This document shows positions 23,338 through 34,139 of a stretch of 64,000 bases of DNA, piece after piece. The notes under the pieces were generated by a model that had not been told where the DNA came from, searched no databases, and saw only the letters and a program-made list of their open reading frames with translations. The stretch comes from Dysidea avara (Eukaryota; Porifera; Demospongiae; Dictyoceratida; Dysideidae). The position numbers were made by a program, and so were the translations under genes. The first letter of the stretch is position 1; each line of letters begins with the position of its first letter. Location: positions 20,897,226-20,961,225 of the forward strand of contig NC_089276.1 of NCBI RefSeq assembly GCF_963678975.1, read 5' to 3'.

Positions 23338-24322
23338 TACGTTTAAAGCACAAATCATACCTGCTAGAGGGTCCTGATAGAACAGCTCTAGTAAATTCAG
23401 GAGACCCTTCACTTCTGTAATAGAATCTATCAAAGGTACTTCTTGAAGACCAATTTGCCACCTTGAGAATCTCAGCAACAGGGACTCCTTTAGCCCGAGC
23501 TCGTGAAGAACTGGCACTTCTGGTGGAATGGGCTGTAAACTGCTCAGTATCAATGCCTGCCTTTCCCAAGCTGTGTTTAATCCAGTGACCCAAAGTTCCT
23601 GGACGAGCTCTTCTAAATGGCCTCTTTGAAGTCGAGAATACTGGTTTAGGTGAAGTTATTGAAGCTGCTTGTTCTGATGTTCTGGAGAGATATAATTGAA
23701 GGGAAGTAACTGGACATTCGTCAGCATCCTCTGGCAGAGAAGAATAGTGTACTGTCCTAGGGGGACCTGGGGTACGAGTCTTAGTCAGCCGAACTACTGT
23801 AAATTGGGCCCCAGTGGGTGTCCATCTCAAATGATCCCTGTCCAGGGCTGCTAGATCTGAACACCTGCTTGCATTTGCTAGTGCCATTAACGTTGCCACC
23901 TTCCTGCCCAGCTCCAGAGTTGAGAGACCTTCTGAAGGGCAGCTTCTAAAGTACTCGACAACTACAGCTACATCCCATGACACACTAAGGCGAGGAGCTG
24001 GTGGCCTGGCATTGAACATGCCCTTTAGTAACCTAGACACTAAAGGATGGCTTCCCACATTAACGTTATCTAATTGTGGGTGAGAAGTTGAGATTGCAGA
24101 GCGTAATGTATTAAGTGAACGGTATTGTAAGCCTAAATCAAATTGGTCTGCAAGGAACTCTAGCACATTTCCTAAAGATGCTGAAAGTGGATTAATGTGC
24201 CTTCCAGCACACCAGCCACACCACTTAGACCAGGCTGAATTGTATGCTGCATGGGTGTTAGATCTCCTGGAGTGCAGGAGCAGTTCTGTAACTCTTTCAG
24301 AAAATCCTTGTGTTGAGAAAGC
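23327..24322 (-). CDS. Tyrosine recombinase of the DIRS-like element
   Basis: This frame is open from just after a stop at 24323-24325. Its upstream part (AAYNSAWSKWCGWCAGRHINP) is typical of the DIRS recombinase N-terminus and overlaps the RNase H/MT frame by about 150 nt. An in-frame Met is at 24166. The core carries the catalytic set: Arg in NASRCSDL, the H-x-x-R box HSTR, and the nucleophile Tyr in DRFYYR. The enzyme would integrate circular cDNA by site-specific recombination. The frame ends within the internal complementary region, as usual for DIRS. It appears intact. Expression by frameshift or internal start is inferred. Confidence 0.85.
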   Translation of the reverse strand, partial: AFSTQGFSERVTELLLHSRRSNTHAAYNSAWSKWCGWCAGRHINPLSASLGNVLEFLADQFDLGLQYRSLNTLRSAISTSHPQLDNVNVGSHPLVSRLLKGMFNARPPAPRLSVSWDVAVVVEYFRSCPSEGLSTLELGRKVATLMALANASRCSDLAALDRDHLRWTPTGAQFTVVRLTKTRTPGPPRTVHYSSLPEDADECPVTSLQLYLSRTSEQAASITSPKPVFSTSKRPFRRARPGTLGHWIKHSLGKAGIDTEQFTAHSTRSASSSRARAKGVPVAEILKVANWSSRSTFDRFYYRSEGSPEFTRAVLSGPSSRYDLCFKRTTS

Positions 24323-25530
24323 TTACCTGAGACAGGCCATGCGGCTAAAGACATCCGATTCTCCTGGATTAGAGGATGGGGCTTCAGATCTGGACTCAGG
24401 AGCAAATCCTGTTCCATGGGGAGTAGAATGGGATTCCTCACTAACATTCTCAATACCTGGGAGTACCACACCTGAGCTGGCCAAGTTGGGGCTATTAGAC
24501 AAGCATAGTCTACCTCTTCCAGGCAAATCTTCGACAGTGCTCTGCCAATCAGGTTGAAGGGAGGGAAGAGATAAGGCTGGTCTTGCGACCAAGATGTTGA
24601 AAAGGCATCTACCACTCTTGCCTGTGGGTCTGGTCTCCAGCTGCAGTAATCTGGCAGCTGAGCATTCGTTCTGCTCGCAAATAGGTCTATTGTAAAAGGA
24701 CCAAGGAGGAGGTGGACAGCATCGAAGACTGATGGTAGGAGTTGCCAATCGCTGCTGTCGTGGTGGCGAGACTCCCAGTCTGCCAAGACATTGTCCTTCC
24801 CTGCCAGATACTCTGCATGTGGTGTAATCCGATGTAGGAGGCACCACTCCCAAATCTCCAGGACCAACTGACACAGTTGGGATCTCAACGGACTGCCAAG
24901 CTTGTTCAAATAAGCTATTGCAGTGCGATTGTCTGACTTGACCAGTACTACTATATCGGTTTTGTCCTTCAGATAGGACTGCAAGGCCAGAAACATTGCT
25001 TTGAGCTCCAAATAATTGATGTGGAACTTGGTCTCCTCTAGTGTCCACCTGCCACCAGTTGGTACCCCTTGGCAGACTGCCCCCCAGCCCAACTTGGAGG
25101 CATCTGACTCGATCACTGTTGAGGCCTCTGGTTTCCATATTGGGGCTGAGCAGTGGGAAGGCAGCTCCGAGCACCACCACTGAAGGTCTACCCGTGCCTC
25201 CTTCGACAGGCTCACAGAACCCTGGTAGTGAGGGTGTTGGCGAAGTGATCGAATCTTCATATCCTGTAAGGCACGATAATGGAGAGGGCCTGTCCATACA
25301 GCTGGTTTGGTTGCTACCAGTGTCCCAATGAAGCAAGCCAGAGTCCTCATTGGAATTCTGTCCAGAGAAAGAAGATGAGATGCTTCCTTCTGGATACAGT
25401 GCAACTTGTGTGCTGGGAGAGAAATTACCATGTTGTCTGTGTCCACTATGAGCCCCAGAAACTCCAGATGACAGGTGGGGGCTGTGATGGACTTTGGGAT
25501 ATTTATTAGAAACCCTAGACTGGAAGCAAC
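24172..25530 (-). CDS. RT thumb, RNase H and methyltransferase-like domain of the DIRS-like element
   Basis: After the frame break near 25530 this frame continues the pol product: LGFLINIPKS and HLEFLGLIVD (RT connection). RNase H follows with ESDASKLGWGA, YLELKAM, KSDNRTAIAYL and KDNVLADWESR, which hold the acidic catalytic residues. Then comes the block DLFASRTNAQLPDYCSWRPD and YLFPPFNLI, the DIRS-type methyltransferase-like (DAM) region. The same frame stays open on the 5' side as far as 26472, but that upstream part is a shadow of the RT frame and not the real product. Confidence 0.8.
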   Translation of the reverse strand, partial: VASSLGFLINIPKSITAPTCHLEFLGLIVDTDNMVISLPAHKLHCIQKEASHLLSLDRIPMRTLACFIGTLVATKPAVWTGPLHYRALQDMKIRSLRQHPHYQGSVSLSKEARVDLQWWCSELPSHCSAPIWKPEASTVIESDASKLGWGAVCQGVPTGGRWTLEETKFHINYLELKAMFLALQSYLKDKTDIVVLVKSDNRTAIAYLNKLGSPLRSQLCQLVLEIWEWCLLHRITPHAEYLAGKDNVLADWESRHHDSSDWQLLPSVFDAVHLLLGPFTIDLFASRTNAQLPDYCSWRPDPQARVVDAFSTSWSQDQPYLFPPFNLIGRALSKICLEEVDYACLIAPTWPAQVWYSQVLRMLVRNPILLPMEQDLLLSPDLKPHPLIQENRMSLAAWPVSGKLSQHKDFLKELQNCSCTPGDLTPMQHTIQPGLSGVAGVLEGTLIHFQHL

Positions 25531-26268
25531 CATATGGCTGTTGAAAGGTCCACCAATAGTTGATCTTTGGTAGGAGCTGCCAGTAACAAATCGTCTAGAT
25601 AAATAATTAGGTGTATGCCTAACTGACGTAGGAACTGGGTTGCAGGCTTTGTAACTTTTGAAAAGGTGAAGGGTGCGGTACAAAGCCCGAATGGGAGGCA
25701 CTGGAACTGCATCAAGTTGTGTGGTGGACCTGCTTGGAAGGTTAGAAGGTTCCAAGATTCTTGGGCCACAGGGATGGTTAAGTACGCATCCTTTAGGTCC
25801 AATTTCACCATGAACCATCCCTGACTGATGATGCTTGGCAGCATGTACAGGCCCTCCATCTTGAAGTGAGGCGGTACTATATGGGAGTTCAGGTATCTCA
25901 GGTCTATAATCAGTCTCCAACCTCCGCCGCTTTTGGGGACGACAAAGATCGGACTGATTATGTAAGCTTCTGACTGCTGCACTGGGTGAACTGCCCCTTT
26001 CTCCCTCAGTTTGGACACTTCCTCCTGCAGAACTGATTGTTGTTCCCTGCTGACTGTGATGGTGGACCTGTGCTGCTCTGGCAAACACTCTAGGGGTATC
26101 TGATACCCTCTGATGGTGGATAGCACCCAAGGATCTTTGGTCAGGCACGCCCAGTTCTCTAGGAACAAGGCAGCCCTTCCTGCTACTGGTGTTAGTGTAT
26201 GTCGAGGCAGAAGGTGCAGATTCAAATTGAGTGCTTGAAAAGAGGTATGTGGTAGGGGTAAGTTGTTC
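25515..26268 (-). CDS. Reverse transcriptase of the DIRS-like element (frame-broken at its 3' end)
   Basis: The core RT motifs are clear: FVVPKSGGGWRLIIDLRYLN, FMVKLDLKDAYLTIPV, FQCLPFGLCTAPFTFSK, and the catalytic IIYLDDLLLAAP. The frame overlaps the end of gag and is open upstream of the TTG at 26225, with no obvious ATG, as expected for a product made by frameshifting or readthrough. It stops at 25515-25517, directly after AIWLLP. The natural continuation (SLGFLIN) is in another frame, so one base appears to be missing near 25530. Confidence 0.8.
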
Positions 26269-27453
26269 AGGACTTTTCCAATCTCCCCGAGTGTTTGTGG
26301 GCTTGGAAAGTGGACTGCTTCTGAGGATGGGGGTACTGATGGTATGGCTTGTAAGGCTGCTTGTTGGATGGGGGAACATTGCCCTGCCGGGACCCCGAAT
26401 TGCCGGCAGGGCCTGGTCGAAAAAACTGTTTCTTACTGCGACCCAATGTGGACTTGCGGCTCTTCTGGTCATATGGCTGATAGCGGTGGGATATTTGAAC
26501 CACTTGTGCCAATGTCTTATCAGACTCCACTGTCGCTTTCAGCTTGGGGCAAAACTCTTTCCCAAACAAGAATTCTTCACTATTAGTGGGGGGCTCCTTA
26601 CCATACTTCTCCAGACCTTGGTCAACAGACCGGAGGATGTTGCATCTCCTTGTCTGGGAGACAAGTTTGTTGGCATTTCCCAACAGCACTAAAGTGCGCT
26701 GGACAAGCTTAGCGCATCGTAAATGTTTATCATGGAATCCTCATCCTTCAACAGATCGTTATCAATTAATTCCGACCACAGACACGAGAGGGGCCCAGCA
26801 CATCGCAACAACGCCGCTTGTATCGTGCCAAGTTCGGCATCACGTGACCTCGGGAAGCGTTGGTTTAGGTGATTGAGGACAAAGCGATCAACTTTTGGCA
26901 CTTTCATCGCGGGAGTATGAGGTACCGGGTGTTCCTTATGCATCTCCTTTCGCACGTCTTTATCGAGAGATGCGCGAAAGTGTTTTTCTAGATACTGTTT
27001 AAATACCTCATGGGTTTCAAAGGTGAAATCGTCGTCCGACTTCAAGTTGTTAGGATCAAATAGTGTGGATCCCCCCGAGCTGTTTCCATCATTACTAATA
27101 GCCTGGGAGTCCCCATCTCCCAGAGAGCTAGCTGACGACTGGCGCACACCGGCATCCAGCCCGCTAACCCCTCTCAACTGGGGCACACCGGCTCCCAGCG
27201 AGGCATTAATACCAGATTGACGCACCCTGGCTGTCAATTGGTCTTCTCCATAATCAGGAGGGTGGTCTTCAACCACTGGGGGACTGGCTACAGTGTTTCC
27301 TGATTGATCGCGTGCCTGGTCGCCACGCTGTTGTCCTTCTCTATCCTCGTCCTGCTGAACTGGGTTTCGAAGTGCATCCAGGAACTTCTTCCTCAGTGAT
27401 TCGCTAGAAGAAATGCTCTCCAAAAGACTTAACACAGAGTTCTCATCCATCAC
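26267..27453 (-). CDS. Gag-like protein of the DIRS-like element, with one frame break
   Basis: The N-terminal part (27453 or ATG 27450 down to 26689) begins 38 nt inside the ITR. It is acidic and Ser/Gly-rich, and runs into KVPKVDRFVLNHLNQRFPRS and DNDLLKDEDSMINIYDALSL, typical of DIRS gag. It stops at 26689. The next frame (26688-26267) continues directly with LLGNANKLVSQTRRCNILRS and a basic Gln/Pro-rich tail ending at 26267. The switch needs a one-base change at about 26690. Function: nucleocapsid-like, by position. Confidence 0.7.
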
Positions 27454-27491
27454 GTTGTGAATTGAAGTATCACGTGCTGATTGAGCAAGTA

Positions 27492-27601
27492 AAGAAGGTG
27501 TTAATTAGAAGTAAGAATTCTATTTAAAGCTCAGCTTTGAATGTGCTGTGGGCAAGGAGTGACGAAGGTAATACCACTAGTTAGCACTGTTCCTTGTATC
27601 C
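27492..27601. repeat. DIRS-like element, inverted terminal repeat (5' end of the element)
   Basis: Exact inverted copy of 22809-22918. Outside it, 27602-27619 is specific to this end. It would hold the element's promoter in DIRS-type retrotransposons. Confidence 0.9.
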
Positions 27602-27619
27602 GGAACCTCCGGAATACAA

Positions 27620-28243
27620 CCGAAATTCTCTGTGATATCTCTAGGATTTGTCCATTCTTTGTAACTGAACATAACCAGAACATACTAGCTGCTGACCCAT
27701 AATCAAAATTTTTAGGAATACATACAGTATATAATATATCCAGTGGTTGCACTCGTATTGACTTGGGTGATTGATCACCCTGTGCAGGCAAGCAGCCTGA
27801 TATGGATATATCGGTATATCGTGGCTTGTTAACATGGTTGACAATCAAATTATTGTACATTATGGTTAAACTGTATTTAATGCTTCTCAAAGAAAAAGCA
27901 GCTCACTTATTTCCCGTAAAGATAACATAGACCATTGTTTAGACTCCACTTTGTATCATGCAATATATCGCTGTATCGTGATATACCAGAGGCAATATTA
28001 TATCGATACATCTACACACTGTATCGTTGCAACTCTACATTTGGCATACATTTCAGGAAATGCCCTCATGCCTGTATTAAAACCTTTCCATGTACTATAG
28101 TAATGGTATAGTAATTTCTCACGCGTATTTACCAGTACCTCTATGATGTAAACATACAGTTGTCTAAATACCAGGTGGCCTCTGGAGATTTGGATAGCAC
28201 TATGTGCATATTATTCTGTTAATATTGTCTACTTCACTATTAG
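27620..28243. other. Intron 2 sequence between the DIRS-like element and exon 3
   Basis: No gene. It contains clusters of TATCG/CGATA words (27795-27830 and 27955-28030) with partial inverted symmetry, possibly a degraded MITE. It ends with the acceptor CTATTAG before 28244. Confidence 0.45.
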
Positions 28244-28502
28244 GAAATATTACAAAATGCTGATGATGCAAAAGCTACTGAAGTGAAGTTTTTTATTGAT
28301 GAGAGATCACATGGCCAACGCAACCTCCTACATCCTTCACTGGCAAAGTTCCAGGGGCCAGCATTGTTGGCATACAATGATGCAGTGTTTACTGAGGAAG
28401 ACTGGACCAATATACAGAAATTGAAACGAAGCGACAAACGCTCTGATCCATTCAAAGTTGGAAAGTTTGGAATTGGATTCAATTCAGTTTTTCATGTCAC
28501 AG
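28244..28502 (+). CDS. Sacsin-like gene 2, coding exon 3 (first GHKL ATPase, nucleotide-binding half)
   Basis: 259 nt flanked by TATTAG and a GTTTGT donor. It encodes EILQNADDAKATEVKFFIDE (residues 36-55) and ends GKFGIGFNSVFHVT plus the first base of Asp. These are the N-box, with Asn at residue 40, and the glycine box of an HSP90-like ATPase. Splicing to 38188 completes the Asp codon and gives VTDLPAIISGEW, matching the unbroken second and third repeats (YHLTDVPSFVSG, YHFTDCPSFVTN). Intron 2 before it is 6931 bp, mostly the DIRS-like insertion. Intron 3 after it is 9685 bp. The downstream in-frame extension past 28502 is intron. Confidence 0.9.
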
Positions 28503-28769
28503 GTTTGTACAGTATAATCATGAATTACTGTAGTTTTAACAGCAAAATTTACTGTATGTTATATATAGTAGAGACCACAAAGGAGTAGGTGTGGCCCACG
28601 GGATAATATTACCCAAAAACCAGCCTCAATTTTCCCTGACGATGATGAAGTTGTATTGTTCAGGTAAAACTACAGTAAGCCCAAACAAACCTTCAGATCA
28701 ACCCGAAACACTTTCAACAAGTTGCTACGGAATTTAAAAAATATATATATTTAACCAAATTTTCTACTG

Positions 28770-29050
28770 ACTGAGTAATTGACTGACTGAGTAACTGACT
28801 GATGCTTCAGACAAGCATAAATCAATAGCGGCTAAGGCTATGGGCTTGATTTTTTCACTGTTTGATGTGGCTTTGGCCAAAGAGGTGACTTTTGGCTTGC
28901 TGCAGTACGTACAATGCATTCTTCTTGGACTTACCAGTGCCCTCCTTTGTGTCCCATTCATCTTTGCTGACAGCGAACAGTGTCGATTTGGTGGTAGCAC
29001 GTGATGGCTTTCCTTCGTAACGGAAATCATCCGTATTTTTCATAGTGGCT
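28770..29050. repeat. Dispersed repeat C, copy in intron 3
   Basis: Matches 34140-34360 with the landmarks GCTATGGGCTTGATTTTTTC and GCAGTACGTACAATGCA, and the later TCCTTTGTGTCCCATT. It is preceded by a short (ACTG)n run near 28763-28800, where the other copy has the expanded (CTGC)n array. The family therefore seems to carry an unstable tetranucleotide at one end. Confidence 0.65.
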
Positions 29051-29099
29051 ATTTTGATTGCAGAGGTGCTTTTCTAATTATGGCTTCGTAATTTTTTCA

Positions 29100-29740
29100 C
29101 TTAAAAAAACAGCCTTGCATTTAAGACACACGGTAGTGTGTCATGTGTCCCAAGAAGCCGGCGCACCACACCGTGAGTATATTGACAGGAAGAAAGAAAA
29201 CTTGATTTTCATACCTTTGTAGCTCCGTGATCTTTCATCCGATTGGAACCAGTGTTGCTGCAGAGGTGCCCGCCAGGTAGGCCACGCCACATACCAAATT
29301 TGAAGAAACTCGCCATAGCCATTTCCGAGATATGAGTGGCCAAATTTTCGTTTTTATTTCTTCGTTTTTTTTCTTATTCTTTGTCTTTTCGCACACTTTG
29401 AAAAGTTGCTATAAAACACAGACGCATAATCAGACTACCTTGAAATTTGGCACACATAAAGGCAGTCTACAGGCGAATTCTAGAATCAAATTTGGTGCAA
29501 ATTCGATGAACGGTTCAGGAGTTACGACCAATTATTCGCGTGAAACAAGATTGATTTGTTGTCATACCTACAGGGTAAACCGCGCTTCATGGAATGAGTT
29601 GAAAATTGGTTTGTGGATAGATCAACCATTGTAGGAGTGCCTTTTGGTGGTTTGAAAACAATCGAAATTAAGATCATGGAGATATGACACGAAACTGAAG
29701 GTGTGTAACAATTGCGCGATCGAGATTTGTGAATAAAACT
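29100..29740. repeat. Dispersed repeat A, copy 2
   Basis: Inverted relative to 20-625, sharing the ACACACGGTAGTGTGTC block and the GTAGGAGTGCCTTTTGGTGG block. It lies in intron 3 of gene 2. Weak frames inside it look random. Confidence 0.6.
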
Positions 29741-29924
29741 ACCAATAATTTTCACACCTACCAGGCAAACCACTTAGAGCAATGAACTGAAAATCGGTAT
29801 GTGGCTGGAATAATAATTGTAGAAAATCCTTGCAGTAGTACAGAAGAATCAGAATACAAACCATTAAGTTATGACTCGAAATCCAACTACATGTAGCAAA
29901 TGTGATATCGAGATACTCTAATAG

Positions 29925-31765
29925 AACAGTCACCCTAACAGATCATTCAGCTACGTTTATAACTTACTCCATTATAACATTGCAAGTTGTTCTGGAGGGA
30001 GTTCAGATGCAAACAGTTAATTTTATAGACAGTTCAGCTACAAGCCAAGTCACCCCCGTAGAGAATTCAGCTACAAATGTATCGCTGTAGAAATTCAGAA
30101 CATTACAAGTCACACTGAAGAGAGTTCAGCTATAAACAAGTCATGCACCCTGTAGAGAGTTCAGCTGCAAACAAGTCACTCTCTACAGAATTCAGCTATA
30201 CAAACAAGTTATTCTATAGAGAGATCAGCTAAGAGTTCACAGCTAGAAGACATCACCTTGTAGAAAGTTTAGCTATAAACAAATCACCCTGCAGGGTGTT
30301 CAGCTACAAACAAATCACACTGTAGAGAGTTCAGCTAGAAACAAATCACCCTGTAGAGAGATCAGCTAGAAGAAGTTACCTTGTAGGGAGTTCAGCTATA
30401 CAAGAAACCACCCTGTAGAGAGTTCAGCTGCAAACAATTCACCATGTAGAGATTTCGACTATAACCAAATCACTTTGTAGAGAGTTCAGCTACAAATAAT
30501 AAACCACCCTGTAGAGAGTTCAGCTACAATGAAACCATCCTGTAGAGAGTTCAGCTAGAAACAAGTCACCCTATAGAGAGATCAGCTAGAAACTCACCAT
30601 ATAGAGAGTTCAAGTAGAAACAAGTCATACTGTTGAAAGATCAGCTAGAAGAAGTCAGAGTTCAGCTACAAAAAACTACCCTATGGAAAGTTTAGCTATA
30701 AACAGATCACCCTGGAGAGGAAACGAGCTACAAACAAGTCACCCTGTAGAGAGATCAGCTAGAAGAAGTCACTTTGTAGAGAGTTCAGACACAAAGAAAC
30801 TACCCTGTAAAGAGTTCAGCTACTAACAAATCACACCCTGCAGAGGGTTCAGCTACAAATAAATAAGTTCAGCTACAAATAAATAAGTTCAGCTACAAAC
30901 AAATCACCCTGTAGAGAGTTCAGCTACAAAAATCACCCTGTAGAGAGTTTGGCTACAAACAAATCACTGAGCAGGGTTGACTACAAACAAATCACCTTGT
31001 AGAGTGTTCAACTACAAACCCTAAGACAGTTCAGCTGCAACCAAATCACCCTGTAGAGAGATCAGCTAGAAACAAGTTACAGAGATCAGCTAGAAGAAGT
31101 CACCTTGTAGAGAGTTTAGCTACAAAGGAACCATCCTGTACAGAGTTCAGCTAGAAACAAGTCACCCTATAGAGGATTAGCTAGAAACAAGTCACCCTGT
31201 AGAGAGCTCAGCTTCAAATAGAGAGTTCAGCTATGAAAAGTTTATCCTAGAAAGAGTTCAGCTTGAAACAAGTTGCCCAGTTGAGAGATCAGCTAGGAAC
31301 AAATAACCCAGGCCTGTAGAGAGATCAGCTAGAAGAAGTCACCTTGTAGAAAGTTCAGTTACAAACAAATCATCGTTTAGAGAGTTCATTTACAAAAAAA
31401 TCACCTTGTACAAAGTTCAATTCAAGTAGAAACAAATCATGCTGTTGAGAGATCAGCTAGAAAAAGTCACTTTGTACAGAGTCAGCTACAAAAAACAACC
31501 TGTAGAGATTTCAGCCACAAACAATTATTTACTCTGTAGAGTTCATTATTTAAAAAATCACCCTATTATAGAGAGTTCAGCTACAAACATATCACCCTGT
31601 AGAGGGTTGAGCTAGGTACAAGTCACCCTGCAGGGAGATCAGCTAGAAGAAGTCACCTTGTAGAGAGATCAGCTAACCTTGTAGAGAGTTCAGCTACAAA
31701 AAAAATCATCCTGTACATAGTTCAGCTACATTTCAAGTCACCCAGTAGAAAGATCAGCTGTAATA
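29925..31765 (+). repeat. Minisatellite, unit of about 28-31 bp
   Basis: About 1.8 kb of degenerate tandem units built on CACCCTGTAGAGAGTTCAGC followed by TACAAACAAAT. Variants with ATCAGCTAGAAGAAGTCA alternate with TTCAGCTACAAACAA, giving a higher-order pattern. The unit is the complement of that in 2380-2485 and recurs at 37840-37900. It lies in intron 3 of gene 2, with no coding content. Confidence 0.9.
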
Positions 31766-31972
31766 TCCTGTGGGGAATAATTGGCATGTAATTGTATATA
31801 ATTTGTATAATTACTAATAAAATCAAAAATAGTTGCAGTATTAAAAATCTTCTTTTAAGTTCTTTTCTTCTTCCTGTGATAAACAAAAAAGCAGATGGGT
31901 TAAAAAGCCCCAAAGCCAGCCATAGGCCAGCTTTGCAGTATACAAATACAAAAAGAAGTGATATCTAATCAA

Positions 31973-32268
31973 AAACAGCCAAGCTGTAAAAAAAGGTGTG
32001 GCCCCCAAAAAGGCCATGGTGAAAAAAGATGTGAAATCCAAGGTGGCGGCCAAGAAATGGCTGTGATGGTAGGTTAATGGTAAAAAATTTTAATAACGAC
32101 AATTCAGGTGAATTTGGTACCAAGACCAAGCGGCACCAAATTCACCTGAATAGTTGTTATTAAATTTTTACTACCATCGCAGCCATTTCTTGGCTGTCTC
32201 CTTGTATTTCACATCTTTTTTCACCATGGCCTTATTGGGGCTCCACTTTTTTTACAGCTTGGATGTTT
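31973..32268. repeat. Fold-back element family E, copy 2
   Basis: Near-perfect hairpin: CCAAGCTGTAAAAAAAG at the left end and CTTTTTTTACAGCTTGG at the right. The arms contain GGCCAAGAAATGGCTG and its complement. The centre is at about 32125. MITE-like, intron 3 of gene 2. Confidence 0.75.
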
Positions 32269-33107
32269 TTGAATAGATAGGTTTTACCTGAAAAAACCAC
32301 CTGGAATACATTAGTACTGCTGTAATGATGCTGTACCTTGGCTAAATGAAGCGAAAAATCAAATGTTTTGATGTATACAGTGAGTTCTACATATTTCAAA
32401 ATTCACCTGAATTTCATCTGCCTGCCTGTCTGTCTGCTGTAAGACGCAGTTACACTAGGTGTACGGCTCCAGAAATTTCAGACAACCAAGGTAATGATGG
32501 TAGATTCACGAATCTGTTGTTCTGATGACATTCTGTCACACTGCATCATGCTGTTTGCTTTCGTCATTCATTCACTTCTTTGTTCTTCTCAAAGGATAAT
32601 TAATAGTTATGGTGCTTTATAGTTACGGCGCATGTCACAACCCAAACATGTGATTTTAACAAAGTGTGAGTACGTGTGCATAAGACGAGGGTGAACAGGT
32701 GTAGTATCCAAGGAGTTGTCTCTAGCATTTATTGATGCTGGGTAGTCATTTTATAGTTGTACCAGTTTAGCTTTTTTTGCGAGGTAGCTAGCTAATAATA
32801 TTGCCTTTGAGGGGCGGATCCACCTTGGGATACAGACTTCTAAAAGTGAGGGTACTCTTAATGGTAGACTCTCCAGCGATGTTTCGTTGTTAAATCATCA
32901 ACATTTAGGCATTAGGAATACAGCTGAAGCCTTTAACAGTTGCTGTAATAGCTTTAAAAGACAAGACGATAACTATTTTTAAAGGCGCTATTACGTACAA
33001 AGGTAAAATATAGCTGCTTCAAGTGACATTGATACTATATGGAAACCAAGGAGTATAATATAGCGAGTAGCTTGACATAAAAGTAAACAAACTAAATTTT
33101 TTTTTTT

Positions 33108-33455
33108 TTAAGGAAGTAGGGATTGATATAATATACATGCTGCATAAAGTAAAGAAAAATGTTACAGCTGAAATAAGAAATGATCCAGCAATAAAAAGTA
33201 AGGAAACAAGATTAGACAACTACTTGCTAAAATGAGACACACTTTAGTCCCTACTTTTGGCTAATTTGATTGTCTCGTTTCAAGATGCTAGCCAAAAGTA
33301 GGCAATAAAGTGTGTCTCATTTTAGCAAGTAGTTTCTAGTCTTGTTTCCTTACATTTTACTGCTGGATCGTTTCTCATTTCAGCTGTAACATTTTTGAGC
33401 TTGTTTCCTTACTTTTTGTAGCATGTATGTTATATCAATCCCTACATCTTTTAAG
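33108..33455. repeat. Fold-back element family F, copy 1
   Basis: Long inverted repeat. The left arm (AGTAGGGATTGATATAA through CTTGCTAAAATGAGACACAC) mirrors the right arm (GTGTGTCTCATTTTAGCAAG through TATATCAATCCCTAC), with a short centre near 33275. Shares its AAGTAGGG terminal motif with 37520-37785. No coding. Confidence 0.75.
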
Positions 33456-33792
33456 ATTTTTTGAATTTTAAATAGCTATTGTTTTGTTGAGACAGTCGCA
33501 AGTACTAATAATAGTACTTTTGATTTAAGAAATGAAGTAGGGGTTCATGTAACAGAGTAAATGAAACAACAGATGTGATGGAATTACAACATAGCTATGT
33601 GAGAAGTCATGTTATGATTTGGGTTTTCCTAGCCAAAAATTTACCCAAAAACCAGCTCCACAGCTCCATCCTGGCATCTTGGCAGTATTTGTTAGGTGCA
33701 ACCAAGCCCAAAAGTTCCTTCAGTATGATCCTAAAGGCTTTCAATAAATTGTTACGAAATTAAAAAAAAAAATTATTCAATGGAATTTTCTA

Positions 33793-34138
<346 letters not shown>

Positions 34139-34139
34139 T

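Larger units (their letters stand above)
22747..27619 (-). mobile_element. DIRS-like tyrosine-recombinase retrotransposon
   Basis: A 4873-bp element inserted antisense in intron 2 of gene 2. It has 110-bp inverted terminal repeats, an internal complementary region that joins the two outer ends, and, on the minus strand, gag, RT, RNase H plus a methyltransferase-like domain, and a tyrosine recombinase. These are the diagnostic parts of the DIRS1 group, which replicates through a circle and integrates by YR without target duplication. The ends are set by where similarity to the internal complementary region stops (AATT on the left at 22747, TTG on the right at 27619). Two single-base frame breaks make it probably non-autonomous as written. 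Confidence 0.9.

Noticed and set aside
24172..26472. A single 766-aa protein from the whole open frame
   Set aside because: Only the C-terminal part (from about 25530) is homologous to pol; upstream it is a shadow of the RT frame, which carries YLDD in another frame.
29332..29634. 100-aa open frame in repeat A
   Set aside because: Lies in a dispersed repeat; the other copy (20-625) does not preserve the frame.
29925..31765. CRISPR array
   Set aside because: Units are contiguous and degenerate, with no unique spacers of constant length, in an animal intron.
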